Source of the DNA: an uncultured Nitrosomonadales bacterium
GTDB taxonomy: Bacteria; Pseudomonadota; Gammaproteobacteria; Burkholderiales; Gallionellaceae
DNA length: 64,000 nucleotides
Direction: 5' to 3'
Assembly (NCBI GenBank): GCA_903915035.1
Contig: CAIWRI010000135.1
Span: 1-64,000, forward strand
A model generated the notes under the pieces. It made no database searches and had not been told where the DNA came from. It worked only from the letters and a program-made list of their open reading frames with translations. Positions 21,940 through 30,377 of the stretch are shown piece after piece (position 1 is the stretch's first letter; each line of letters begins with the position of its first letter). The translations under genes were made by a program, and so were the position numbers.

Positions 21940-21984
21940 GGCTCGCGAATATTGCAAATTTGGAAGAAAGGAAAGACTATCCTA

Positions 21985-22422
21985 ATGGACTCTCTCAATC
22001 GACTAACAGCGATGGGCTTCATTGAGTGCGGTGAATGGGTCGCCGATGAAGACCAACTTGTGTCGAAGCTTCTCAAGTGTGCGGATGCTCAAAATATCCT
22101 ATACGCTTTTGTTGTTGACGACGCTGTCAAGTACATAGGTAAAACTGTACAAAGTCTCCGCGCACGCATGCAGGGCTATCGCACTCCTGGCCAAACGCAA
22201 CTTACAAATGTTCGAAACAATCAAAATCTTCGCGACGCCCTCGGCTCTGGGCTCCGCGTGGCAATCTATGTACTTCCCGATAACGGACTCCTGTATTACG
22301 GTGGGTTTCATGTAAATCTAGCCGCAGGACTTGAAGACTCGTTGGTGCGCGAACTACAACCGCCATGGAACGGTGGGAAAAAAGACAGCGGCGAACCACC
22401 GCTTCCCGATGTCGCCGTATAA
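21985..22422 (+). CDS. GIY-YIG-type protein in an integron cassette
   Basis: 145 residues from the ATG at 21985 (MDSLNRLTAMGF), preceded by GAAAGGAAAG. It resembles the GIY-YIG fold: NILYAFV and VKYIGKT for the paired motif (about 35-50), an arginine in LRARMQGY, a glutamate in LEDSLVREL and an Asn in PPWNGGK. Substrate unknown; such proteins are common in cassettes. It starts 46 bases after the attI core and its stop codon (22420-22422) lies inside the first core site of the attC, the classical cassette design. Looks intact. Confidence 0.65.
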   Translation: MDSLNRLTAMGFIECGEWVADEDQLVSKLLKCADAQNILYAFVVDDAVKYIGKTVQSLRARMQGYRTPGQTQLTNVRNNQNLRDALGSGLRVAIYVLPDNGLLYYGGFHVNLAAGLEDSLVRELQPPWNGGKKDSGEPPLPDVAV

Positions 22423-22522
22423 CAAATCGTTGGACGCGAGCGGTCGGAGCGTATTTCTCAACTTGATTCGTCCGGCGATGCTTGATTGAATTTGCGCCGC
22501 CGCGTCAACTAGATCGTTATGC
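22417..22522 (+). other. attC recombination site (106 bp)
   Basis: Outer core sites are GTATAAC (22417-22423) and GTTATGC (22516-22522). The flanks are imperfect complements: AAATC-GTTGGACGCGAGCGG on the left against CCGCCGCGTCAACTAGATC on the right, giving GTTG(G)ACGCG-type pairing with extra unpaired bases, as in folded attC sites. The gene upstream ends inside it. Confidence 0.8.
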
Positions 22523-22593
22523 ATTTCGGAAAAGGTGATGGTAATTGATGCGATTGAAGAGCCAAATAAATTATAAATAACTCTTTTCAATTT

Positions 22594-22641
22594 ATTGGTT
22601 TATAGTAGCCGCGCGCTCCAAAATTCAGGAGCTTGCAAGTC
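22594..22641 (+). promoter_or_regulatory. Conserved leader of the first 21-bp array
   Basis: AT-rich sequence, then AGCCGCGCGCTC (22607-22618) and TGCAAGTC (22634-22641). The same two blocks occur at 44658-44669 (AGCCGTGCGCTC) and 44674-44681 (TGCAAGTC), each directly before a 21-bp array. Function unknown. Confidence 0.6.
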
Positions 22642-23121
22642 CGCAGCAGGCCGTCTCACGTCCCGCACTGCCGTGGCAATGTCCGCCGCATAGCGAAACT
22701 GGTTCGCACATACCGGCGGCAGGTCCGAATGGCGGCGGTGGATGTTCCAGTGGCACCGGAAACAGTCCAGGTGGAGCCGGAAGAGGTCCGGACGGCTCCG
22801 AAAAATCTTCCGCCGAAAAACTGTTTTTTAATTTAAAATCAATAAGTTAAACGAATAATTTTTTAAACATAGTCCGCTATAAACCATTTGACGTCTGCGA
22901 CAGACCGAATACAGTCTGCAACAGGCCATTAGAAGTCCGCAACAGACCAGTGAACGTCTTAAACAGACCGAATAGAGTCAGATATAGATAAACAAGGTCT
23001 GAGACAGACCGAATACTGTCCCGGACAGACCATTCGAAGTCCGCGACAGACCGAATACAGTCCGCAACAGACCATTTGAGGTTCGACACAGGCCAGTGAA
23101 GTGCAAAACCGTCCGATTGAA
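22639..23121. repeat. Array of 21-bp tandem repeats (about 20 units)
   Basis: Eight units begin at 22639, 22660, 22681, 22702, 22723, 22744, 22765 and 22786, each with GTCC or GTTC. After about 65 AT-rich bases, further units begin at 22872, 22893, 22914, 22935, 22956, 22977, 22997, 23018, 23039, 23060, 23081 and 23101. The second block has consensus GTCYGCRACAGACC followed by seven variable bases, and many units contain the small palindrome GTCTG-NNN-CAGAC. The second block is within 2 bases of the register of the first. Direct 21-bp repeats without spacers exclude CRISPR. On the minus strand the second block is an open frame of seven-residue repeats, probably without meaning. Confidence 0.92.
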
Positions 23122-23255
23122 TCATGGCGCGGGCAATGAAAATCAGCAGCATGGAATTAGTAACTTAATATCAAGCAGGGCAATGTTACACTCGCATCAA
23201 ATCAAGGCGAATATCCGATTTTAAATTCTAAATTTAATTATTCAAGGAGATTGCA

Positions 23256-23363
23256 ATGCCTAAAGCCAATTTTGTACCCGATGCGGATCATGATTTTATG
23301 GTCTGGTTCGGCCATCTTATTACCAACCTGACGCCTGACATGCACAAAATGGCAGCCCCCTAA
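23256..23363 (+). pseudogene. Truncated gene (35 codons) of the family found at 44921
   Basis: AAGGAGATTG precedes an ATG at 23256; the frame reads MPKANFVPDADHDFMVWFG and stops after 35 codons at 23361-23363. The start resembles MATKSYLPKDDRGKLALLKHF at 44921 and the family opening seen, from memory, in many hypothetical proteins of 200-230 residues. Both genes share the ribosome binding site block AAGGAGATTG and lie downstream of a 21-bp array. The remainder of this gene is missing. Confidence 0.55.
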
Positions 23364-23753
23364 AAGTACAACTCAATGGTGGACCCCGCTGATGTGTATC
23401 CCCTCAAAGTTTGTTAACAGTAAGCTTCCATTGGCCAAAAGACGCGCCAGAGGCTACAGAAATACGGGCAACTTTATCAATATGATTTACTTCTTATGCG
23501 GAAAAATGAAATTCAGCAACCCACTCTATTTCACCTAGAGCCAATAATTTAATGGTGGATGCCCTTTTCAGCCAGCCTACTTGTAAATTCGTGTCTAAGG
23601 TCGGGGATAATTGGGCACAGACCACGCTTTCACCTTATATTCAAAATAGTGGTCTGGCCCTGATTTGCTACTATCGCTAGCATAGTCAGAATCCGCCCCA
23701 CGCGCTGCTTATAGTGGGCTAAAATCCAATTTCTGAAAAAATAGACGATAAAA
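23364..23753. other. 390 bp with no recognisable gene
   Basis: No frame longer than about 40 codons has a ribosome binding site or familiar sequence. It may hold the decayed remainder of the truncated gene before it. Nothing else seen. Confidence 0.5.
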
Positions 23754-24410
23754 ATGGAAAAAGATTTTTGGTTGAGACGCTGGGAGCGTGAAGAAACTGC
23801 TTTTCATCAGGGCGAGATTAACCCTTATCTGCGGCAATACTGGGAAGAATTGCATCAGCCTTGCGGCGGCGAAATCTTTGTGCCGCTTTGCGGCAAAAGC
23901 CTCGACATGTTGTGGTTGAGATCGCAAGGCTACGATGTGCTAGGCGTAGAGTTAAGCTCAGTCGCGGTGCAGGCGTTTTTCGAAGAAAACGGTTATGTTC
24001 CGAAGCTCAGCAAACATCAGCGTTTTGACTGCAGTGAAGCTGATCGTATGCGCATCCTGTGCGGTGATTTTTTCGATTTAAGCCGGGATGATCTGGCTCG
24101 GGTACACGCGGTGTATGACCGGGCGTCGTTGGTGGCCTTGCCGCCGGCCATGCGCAAGCGCTATGTACAACATCTGGTGAGCATCCTGCAACCGGCAACA
24201 CAGATATTGCTGGTGACTTTCGATTATCCGCAAAATGAAATGTCCGGACCGCCCTTTGCCGTATCTGCAGCAGAAGTCGATGAACTGTACCGGGATTTCG
24301 CGGAAATACGACTGATAAAAAAGGCCGATGTGCTGGCGGACAATCCGCGACTTGTAGCGCGTGGCGTCAGTCGCCTGCACGAGAACATCTTTGTACTGAC
24401 GATAAACTAG
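23754..24410 (+). CDS. tpm: Thiopurine S-methyltransferase
   Basis: SAM-dependent methyltransferase of the TPMT family; bacterial members also methylate selenium or tellurium compounds. The 218 residues start MEKDFWLRRWEREETAFHQG, the family opening with the conserved WxxRW, and contain IFVPLCGKSLDMLWLRSQG (SAM-binding motif I, about 41-59) and VLGVELSSVAVQAFF. The YDRASLVALPPAMRKRYV segment is typical. Length equals that of Pseudomonas Tpm (about 218). Single gene; convergent with cybB. Confidence 0.95.
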   Translation: MEKDFWLRRWEREETAFHQGEINPYLRQYWEELHQPCGGEIFVPLCGKSLDMLWLRSQGYDVLGVELSSVAVQAFFEENGYVPKLSKHQRFDCSEADRMRILCGDFFDLSRDDLARVHAVYDRASLVALPPAMRKRYVQHLVSILQPATQILLVTFDYPQNEMSGPPFAVSAAEVDELYRDFAEIRLIKKADVLADNPRLVARGVSRLHENIFVLTIN

Positions 24411-24449
24411 CGCCATCGCCCCCTCACTGTTATGAGAGGGCGATGCGGT

Positions 24450-24968
24450 TTAGTGTGGCGTCATGCGTTTAATCAAGCCATCTTTCATGATGAACTGATG
24501 TTTCAACGCACCCAGCACATGAATTGCGACCAGCACGAGCAGGACAGTTACCAGTGTTTCATGCACCGAATGGGCAAACACATGCTCATAAACGTCCTTA
24601 CCCGGCAACAGCTTCGCATCGCCTGACAATAAAGCACGACCTGCATCGCTGGAGAATACCGTCGCAATACCACTCAACGGCAGCACGAACAGCAGGGTAT
24701 AAAGCAGGTGGTGCACGCCCTTGGCGACTTTATCCATGGGCGTATTGCCTACCGCTTTTGGCACACCATCCTTACTGCGGAAAAACAGACGCAGCAGCGT
24801 CAATAACAGTACCACACCCCCCGCGACAAGATGAAGCTGATACGCGGCTAAAGTCGCACTACCGGTATCGGTTAACTCCGACAGACTGTCGCCCAAAAAC
24901 CAGGCCGCGACGAGCAATGCCAGCGTCAGCCAGTGTGTAAATATCATGCGGTTGCTATACTGCGTCAT
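24450..24968 (-). CDS. Cytochrome b561 family protein
   Basis: Inner-membrane dihaem b-type cytochrome of about 172 residues with four hydrophobic segments. The start used is the ATG at 24966-24968 (MTQYSNRMIFTHWLTLALL), preceded by AAGGAG; the frame is open 68 codons further upstream without support. Conserved histidines that would bind haem are in FTHWL (helix 1), QLHLVAGG (helix 2), GVHHLLY (helix 3) and AIHVLGALKHQF (helix 4). Such proteins can oxidise quinol, often passing electrons to superoxide or oxygen. Divergent from the P-type ATPase gene. Confidence 0.87.
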   Translation of the reverse strand: MTQYSNRMIFTHWLTLALLVAAWFLGDSLSELTDTGSATLAAYQLHLVAGGVVLLLTLLRLFFRSKDGVPKAVGNTPMDKVAKGVHHLLYTLLFVLPLSGIATVFSSDAGRALLSGDAKLLPGKDVYEHVFAHSVHETLVTVLLVLVAIHVLGALKHQFIMKDGLIKRMTPH

Positions 24969-25137
24969 CGTGTTTCTCCTTATCATTTTTTGTGAATGCG
25001 TCTGATAGCCGCTATCCGGTAAAGTTCCATCGCGGCTGAACGTTAGCTGAAACATGCAGGCACTGTTAATTGCTGAGCCGCACCGACTTTTAACTGAAGC
25101 TATAGCAGCCATACAAGCATACAGGGAGATCCGCCAA

Positions 25138-27666
25138 ATGAAAGCCACGCATAATTCAGGCCTGAGCAGCACAGAAGCATTGCGGCGTCTGGCCGAAACA
25201 GGCTATAACGAACTGACGCCGCCCCATCCGCGCCGTTTATGGAATATTTCAGCCGAAGTCGTGCAAGAACCGATGTTTCTGCTGTTAATCGCTGCGGGCG
25301 GAATTTATCTGTTGCTGGGCGAGATTTCCGACGCGGTGATGCTACTGGGCTTCGTGGTACTCATCATCAACATGACCATATTTCAGGTGCAAAAAAGCGA
25401 ACGGGTGCTGGAAGCGTTGCGCGATTTATCCAGTCCGCGCGCACAAGTCATACGGGATGGCAAAGTTCAGCGCATTGCCGGACGCGAGGTGGTAACAGGC
25501 GATTTACTGCTACTTACCGAAGGCGACCGGGTTGCTACGGATGCGGTCTTGCTCAATTGCTGTGATCTGTTCGCCGATGAATCCATGCTGACCGGCGAAT
25601 CTGTCCCTGTGCGCAAACAGGCAGGCAACCCGGATACTGCATTACAGGCGCCGGGCGGTGATGATCAGCCATTCGTCTATGCCGGCACGATGCTGGTGCA
25701 AGGTTACGGCATCGGCCAGGTCACCGCCACCGGTCACGCCAGCGCCATCGGTCAGATCGGAAAATCGATAGCAGACACTCAGGCTGGCGTATCGCCATTG
25801 CGCACACAAACGGCTCAACTGGTACGTCGCCTTGCCCTCATTGCCATCACTCTTTGCATCTTGCTGGTGCTGATCTACGGATACACGCGGGGAGATTGGC
25901 TCAATGCGCTGCTGGCCGGCATCAGTCTGGCGATGTCCACCCTGCCGGAAGAGTTTCCGGTGATCCTGTCAGTATTCATGTCGCTGGGCGCCTGGCGCAT
26001 TTCCCGCCATCAGGTACTGACCAGACGGCTGGATGCCATCGAAACGCTGGGCGCGACTACCGTGCTATGCACCGACAAGACCGGAACACTGACGCAGAAT
26101 CATATGGTGATCAAGAAACTGTATGGCGCTGGTCAGATGTTGGATGTAGAGGATCTGGCCGAGCTGCCCGAACCCTGGCATGAACTGGTGGAGTTCGGCA
26201 TTCTGGCCAGCGAAAAAGAGCCGTTTGATCCGATGGAACGCGCCTTGCATGAGTTAGGCAAGCGCACCTTAGGCGGCAGCGAACACCTGCATGACGATTG
26301 GGAAATTGTCCACGAATACAGCCTGTCTGCTGAAATGCTGGCGATGTCTCATGTCTGGCGGGGTAATAATGAGCCACATCAGCTGGTTGCTGCTAAAGGC
26401 GCGCCGGAAGCGATCATTGATCTGTGCCACCTGCCGTCTGAAATTGCGCGTGAAATTGAACAAGTTGCCGCTGGCATGGCCGATGGCGGTCTTCGTGTGT
26501 TAGGCGTTGCAAGAGCGAAATTATCAACCGCTAAAGACTCAGCCTGGCCTGCCTGCCAGCATGATATCGACTTTTCCTTTGTCGGCCTGCTCGGTCTGCA
26601 AGACCCGCTGCGCCCCGCTGTCAAAGAGGCGATACAGCAGTGCCACGGGGCAGGCATACATGTAGTGATGGTAACAGGCGACCATCCGCGCACCGCCATG
26701 GCAATTGCCCGGGAACTGGGATTGCCGGCAGAGAAGGTACTGACCGGGCCTGAACTGAGCGTACTGAGCGATGCAGCATTACGCGCCAGCCTTCATGAGC
26801 TATGGGTATTTGCGCGCATCGTGCCGCAGCAAAAACTGCGCCTGGTAGAAGCCTTCAAGGCCAACGGCGACATCGTCGCAATGACAGGCGACGGGGTGAA
26901 CGATGCGCCCGCCTTAAAAGCGGCACATATCGGCGTGGCAATGGGCAAACGCGGCACTGACGTGGCGCGTGAAGCGGCTGCGCTGGTTTTACTTGACGAT
27001 GACTTTAGCTCGCTGGTGACGACCATACGATCAGGGCGGCGCATTTACGACAATTTGCGCCGCGCGATGAGTTACACCCTGTCTGTTCATTTGCCTATTG
27101 TAGGAATGGCCATGCTGCCGGTATTACTGGGGAAGCCGCTGATGCTGATGCCGGCTCACATCATGTTTCTGGAGCTGATCATCGGCCCCGCCTGTTCGAT
27201 ATTTTTTGAGGCCGAAGCGGAAGACGAAAATATCATGCAACGCCCGCCGCGCAAGGCCAACGAAGCATTGTTCTCAGGACTGCGACTGGCACTCAGTTTG
27301 CTGCAAGGAGTCGCCGCACTCACCGTTGCCGTCGCTGTTTACGCTTGGGCATTACTAAATTCCTGCGAAACTGACACCATCCGCGCACTGGTATTCACCG
27401 CCATGGTGACGGGAAACATCACGCTAATCTTTGCCAATCGCTCAATATCGTTACCGGTATCAAAACCGGCTTCACAACAAAATCCCGTGCTGAAGTGGAT
27501 ATTACTGGGCACCGGCAGCGGATTAGCCCTGGTATTGAGCGTTCCGCTATTGCGCGAACTGTTCCATTTCTCAGGGAATATGCAGTTTTTTCTGCTCACA
27601 GGCCTGCTGGCGGCGATGGGCACAGCACTGCTTAATGCAGCAATAAAAAGAATTGCCGTTGCTTGA
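25138..27666 (+). CDS. P-type cation-transporting ATPase
   Basis: 842 residues from the ATG at 25138 (MKATHNSGLSSTEALRRL), which has AGGGAG nine bases upstream; a longer frame starting 28 codons earlier lacks one. The actuator motif TGES is at 152-155, PEEFPV in helix M4 at 270-275, the phosphorylated Asp in DKTGTLTQN at 313, KGAPEAI in the nucleotide domain, and GDGVNDAPALKAAHIGVAMG in the hinge. The overall plan is of the P2 (SERCA-like) class, but PEEFPV replaces the PEGLP of well-studied calcium pumps, so the ion cannot be named. Cytoplasmic membrane. Confidence 0.9.
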   Translation: MKATHNSGLSSTEALRRLAETGYNELTPPHPRRLWNISAEVVQEPMFLLLIAAGGIYLLLGEISDAVMLLGFVVLIINMTIFQVQKSERVLEALRDLSSPRAQVIRDGKVQRIAGREVVTGDLLLLTEGDRVATDAVLLNCCDLFADESMLTGESVPVRKQAGNPDTALQAPGGDDQPFVYAGTMLVQGYGIGQVTATGHASAIGQIGKSIADTQAGVSPLRTQTAQLVRRLALIAITLCILLVLIYGYTRGDWLNALLAGISLAMSTLPEEFPVILSVFMSLGAWRISRHQVLTRRLDAIETLGATTVLCTDKTGTLTQNHMVIKKLYGAGQMLDVEDLAELPEPWHELVEFGILASEKEPFDPMERALHELGKRTLGGSEHLHDDWEIVHEYSLSAEMLAMSHVWRGNNEPHQLVAAKGAPEAIIDLCHLPSEIAREIEQVAAGMADGGLRVLGVARAKLSTAKDSAWPACQHDIDFSFVGLLGLQDPLRPAVKEAIQQCHGAGIHVVMVTGDHPRTAMAIARELGLPAEKVLTGPELSVLSDAALRASLHELWVFARIVPQQKLRLVEAFKANGDIVAMTGDGVNDAPALKAAHIGVAMGKRGTDVAREAAALVLLDDDFSSLVTTIRSGRRIYDNLRRAMSYTLSVHLPIVGMAMLPVLLGKPLMLMPAHIMFLELIIGPACSIFFEAEAEDENIMQRPPRKANEALFSGLRLALSLLQGVAALTVAVAVYAWALLNSCETDTIRALVFTAMVTGNITLIFANRSISLPVSKPASQQNPVLKWILLGTGSGLALVLSVPLLRELFHFSGNMQFFLLTGLLAAMGTALLNAAIKRIAVA

Positions 27667-28137
27667 TCCCTTTGAATTCGGTCTTACCAAAGTTGCACTT
27701 CAGAGTTGAATCCGCCCAGCAATATCATTCATTCGCATTAAAAACAACCTCGCCGGTGGCAGACCCGCCGCAAATCCGCAGGGGTATTTTACGATACGCA
27801 AGGATCATCGCAATAAAAAGGCAACCACGACGTTTTATTGCGAGTGCGCAACATCAGTTGATAAGACAGCCAAAATTCGGGACCACCCTTGCTGCATTGA
27901 TGCTGTCATCAGTTTTTTATACCTTCACAAACCAGCATAACCGCGACACAAACTTCGCCAAAAAATTCAAAATTTTCCCTGCGCTAACAAAAAGTTACAT
28001 AGGCCATTTGGCATATTGTTTTACAAGGCTCGCAGACGTATTGTGAAGACCGTTTGAAGGATGCACCTTAGTCCGCTCAAGCTGAGACAGGGATAGTTCC
28101 TGTAAATTCTTTTCACTCACGTTAAGGAGATGATGTC
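27667..28137. other. 470 bp without a supported gene
   Basis: A 127-codon frame (27663-28046, +) overlaps the ATPase end, has no ribosome binding site and no familiar sequence, so it is not called. AAGGAG at 28123-28128 belongs to the protease gene that follows. The promoter of that gene probably lies here, but no clear box pair was found. Confidence 0.5.
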
Positions 28138-29007
28138 ATGTCAGAATCAGTTACCAGATTTGGTTGGCTACCCGACTTTCCCAGCATTCAGGATTACACC
28201 GTTGAACATGCCAGGATCAAGCCGCTGCTTGCCAAGGTCAACCGCACAGCTCCAGCCACGCTGCCCGTCAGTGTGGATTTGCGCACCTGGTGTTCGCCGA
28301 TTGAAAACCAGCTCAATCTGGGTTCATGCACCGCCAATGCGGGCGTCGGCATGGTCGAATATTATCAGCGCCGTGCCTATGGCTATGATATTGATGCCTC
28401 TCGCCTGTTCCTCTACAAAGCGACCCGCGATTTATTGAAGTCAACCGGCGACACGGGCGCTTTTTTACGCACCACAATGGAAGCACTAGTACTGTTCGGT
28501 GTACCACCGGAAGAATACTGGCCGTATGTGGTCGCCAATTTCGACATCGAACCCAGCGCTTTTTTATATTCTTTCGGACAAAATTATCAAGCATTGAATT
28601 ATTACCGGCTTGATCCGGCAGGCACAGCCAAACCGACTTTGCTGAATGCAATTAAATCCAATCTGGCTGCGGGACTGCCTGCCATGTTCGGTTTCACGGT
28701 ATACAGCTCCTATACCCAGGCCAGCGTCGCCAACCAGGGAGCGTTCCCTTATCCTGCCGCCGGCGAAAAAATTGTCGGCGGACACGCGATCATGGCGGTC
28801 GGATATAACGACACCATACAGATCAAAAATACCGCAGTCGGCGCAGTTGCAACCACAGGCGCCTTGCTGATCCGCAATTCCTGGGGAACCAGCTGGGGCA
28901 ATGGCGGCTACGGCTGGCTACCCTATGCCTACGTGCTGAACGGATTGGCCACCGACTGGTGGGCGCTGATCTCCGCAGAATGGGTAGACACAGGCAAGTT
29001 TGGCTAA
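28138..29007 (+). CDS. Papain-like (C1A) cysteine protease, no signal peptide
   Basis: 289 residues. The catalytic set is complete: Gln58 and Cys64 in ENQLNLGSCTANAG, His216 in VGGHAIMAVGYND and Asn247 in IRNSWGTSWGNGGYGW. There is no signal peptide and no obvious long prodomain: about 45 residues precede VDLRTWCSP, where mature papains begin. The product therefore appears to act in the cytoplasm or to be exported by an unknown route. Single gene with a good AAGGAG and a terminator behind it. Bacterial C1A proteases of this type are patchily distributed, so transfer is possible. Confidence 0.87.
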   Translation: MSESVTRFGWLPDFPSIQDYTVEHARIKPLLAKVNRTAPATLPVSVDLRTWCSPIENQLNLGSCTANAGVGMVEYYQRRAYGYDIDASRLFLYKATRDLLKSTGDTGAFLRTTMEALVLFGVPPEEYWPYVVANFDIEPSAFLYSFGQNYQALNYYRLDPAGTAKPTLLNAIKSNLAAGLPAMFGFTVYSSYTQASVANQGAFPYPAAGEKIVGGHAIMAVGYNDTIQIKNTAVGAVATTGALLIRNSWGTSWGNGGYGWLPYAYVLNGLATDWWALISAEWVDTGKFG

Positions 29008-29039
29008 GCATTCCGCAATAGTCTGATTCAGGCTATTGA

Positions 29040-29074
29040 GCCGGGAACGGGAATCATCCGCTTCCGGCTTTTTT
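29040..29074 (+). terminator. Rho-independent terminator after the C1 protease
   Basis: GCCGGGAACGG (29040-29050) pairs imperfectly with CCGCTTCCGGC (29058-29068), followed by six T residues. Confidence 0.85.
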
Positions 29075-29210
29075 ACGTACCTGTGATGGTACTTTTCCCG
29101 TGGCGGATGCTGCGGGGCTTTTTCCCGTGATGATCACCTGGATGATGCATAAACTCCGTCAGACTGCTAGAATCCATCCTTTGTAACTGACCCCTCAAAG
29201 GAATTCGAAT

Positions 29211-30131
29211 ATGAGCATGTCCGACCGCGACGGTTTTATCTGGCACGATGGCAAACTTGTGCCCTGGCGCGATGCGACCACCCATGTATTGACCCACACA
29301 TTACACTATGGCATGGGCGTATTTGAAGGCGTGCGCGCTTACAAGGCAACTGAGGGGACCGCAATTTTCAGACTTCGCGAACACACCGAGCGATTGTTCA
29401 ATTCGGCACATATCTTCCAGATGAAAATGCCTTGGGATAAGGAAACCATCATGGAAGCGCATCGCGAAGTGGTGCGTACCAACAAACTTGAATCCTGTTA
29501 CATCCGCCCGATCTGTTTCTACGGCTCTGAGGCGATGGGCATCGCTGCCACCGCGCTGTCAACTCATGTGGCCATTGCGGCCTGGCCGTGGGGCGCTTAT
29601 TTGGGCGACGAAGGCATGCAAAAAGGCATCCGCGTCAAAACTTCCAGCTTCACCCGTCACCATGTCAACGTCAACATGTGCCGTGCAAAATCGGTTACCA
29701 CTTACGCCAATTCGATTCTGGCACATCAGGAAGTGGCCAACGACAACTACGACGAAGCCCTGCTGCTGGACGTAGATGGCTATGTGGCTGAAGGTGCTGG
29801 AGAAAACATCTTCATCGTCAAGAAGGGAAAGCTGTACACGCCTGATCTGACTTCCTGTCTGGAAGGGATTACCCGCGATTCCGTGATCACGCTGGCACGT
29901 GAAATAGGCATTGAAGTGATTGAAAAACGCATCACCCGAGATGAAATTTACTGCGCAGAAGAAGCCTTCTTTACCGGCACTGCGGCTGAAGTCACTCCGA
30001 TACGCGAACTGGATCAGCGCATGATAGGCGCAGGTTCACGCGGTCCGGTTACCGCCGTGTTACAACAGGCATTCTTTGATTGTGTCGCAGGAAAACATCC
30101 GCTACATACCGACTGGCTGGACTATGTTTAA
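29211..30131 (+). CDS. ilvE: Branched-chain amino acid aminotransferase
   Basis: PLP enzyme that makes valine, leucine and isoleucine from their keto acids. The 306 residues match class IV aminotransferases: LHYGMGVFEGVRAYK (about 33-47), the catalytic lysine in CRAKSVTTYANS (about 160), EGAGENIFIVKKGKLYTPDL and SCLEGITRDSVITLA, and ITRDEIYCAEEAFFTGTAAE near the end. Start MSMSDRDGFIWHDGKLVPW fits proteobacterial IlvE; AAAGGAATTC precedes it. It is followed by a small zinc-finger gene and waaF, a linkage known in betaproteobacteria. Confidence 0.96.
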   Translation: MSMSDRDGFIWHDGKLVPWRDATTHVLTHTLHYGMGVFEGVRAYKATEGTAIFRLREHTERLFNSAHIFQMKMPWDKETIMEAHREVVRTNKLESCYIRPICFYGSEAMGIAATALSTHVAIAAWPWGAYLGDEGMQKGIRVKTSSFTRHHVNVNMCRAKSVTTYANSILAHQEVANDNYDEALLLDVDGYVAEGAGENIFIVKKGKLYTPDLTSCLEGITRDSVITLAREIGIEVIEKRITRDEIYCAEEAFFTGTAAEVTPIRELDQRMIGAGSRGPVTAVLQQAFFDCVAGKHPLHTDWLDYV

Positions 30132-30143
30132 AGGAGCAGCATC

Positions 30144-30320
30144 ATGACTATTGAAATCACCGCAAAGGATTTACCGCTAACTTGCCCGAAACAGGGTGCA
30201 AGCCTGTGGAATGCACATCCGAAAGTATCACTGGCGCTGAATGAACACGGCGAGGCGAGTTGCCCGTATTGCGGTACACACTACAAACTGACCGGCGCGC
30301 TACCTGCAGGACATCATTAA
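30144..30320 (+). CDS. Small zinc-finger (CHCC-type) protein
   Basis: 58 residues starting at ATG 30144 with AAAGGAGCAGC before it. The sequence MTIEITAKDLPLTCP and the end ASCPYCGTHYKL show a Cys...His...CxxC arrangement (C14, H25 or H35, C41, C44) of the zinc-finger CHCC family, related to a subunit of mitochondrial complex I. Cytoplasmic; function unknown. It lies 12 bases after ilvE and before waaF, a common arrangement. Confidence 0.85.
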   Translation: MTIEITAKDLPLTCPKQGASLWNAHPKVSLALNEHGEASCPYCGTHYKLTGALPAGHH

Positions 30321-30377
30321 CCGTCCTCTCCTCTACCCCTCCCCTGCGTGGGAGGCGAGCATGAACGTAAAGGTTGC

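Larger units (their letters stand above)
21659..22522. mobile_element. Decayed integron A (integrase remnant, attI, one cassette, attC)
   Basis: Going right: N-terminal remnant of an integron integrase on the minus strand (21659-21808), an attI-like block ending in GTTATAC (to 21939), one cassette with a GIY-YIG-type gene (21985-22422) and its attC (22417-22522). The layout, with intI transcribed away from attI and the cassette gene transcribed away on the other side, is that of an integron. It is a near copy, inverted, of the platform at 33975-34365. Confidence 0.75.

Noticed and set aside
22639-23121. CRISPR array
   Set aside because: Units are 21 bp and directly adjacent with no unique spacers, repeats vary from unit to unit, and no cas genes are present.
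22877-23152. 91-residue minus-strand gene with heptad repeats
   Set aside because: The seven-residue repeats are the direct result of a 21-bp DNA repeat; there is no ribosome binding site and the neighbouring array block is not open in the same frame.
27663-28046. 127-residue gene after the P-type ATPase
   Set aside because: Overlaps the ATPase stop, lacks a ribosome binding site, and has no recognisable sequence.
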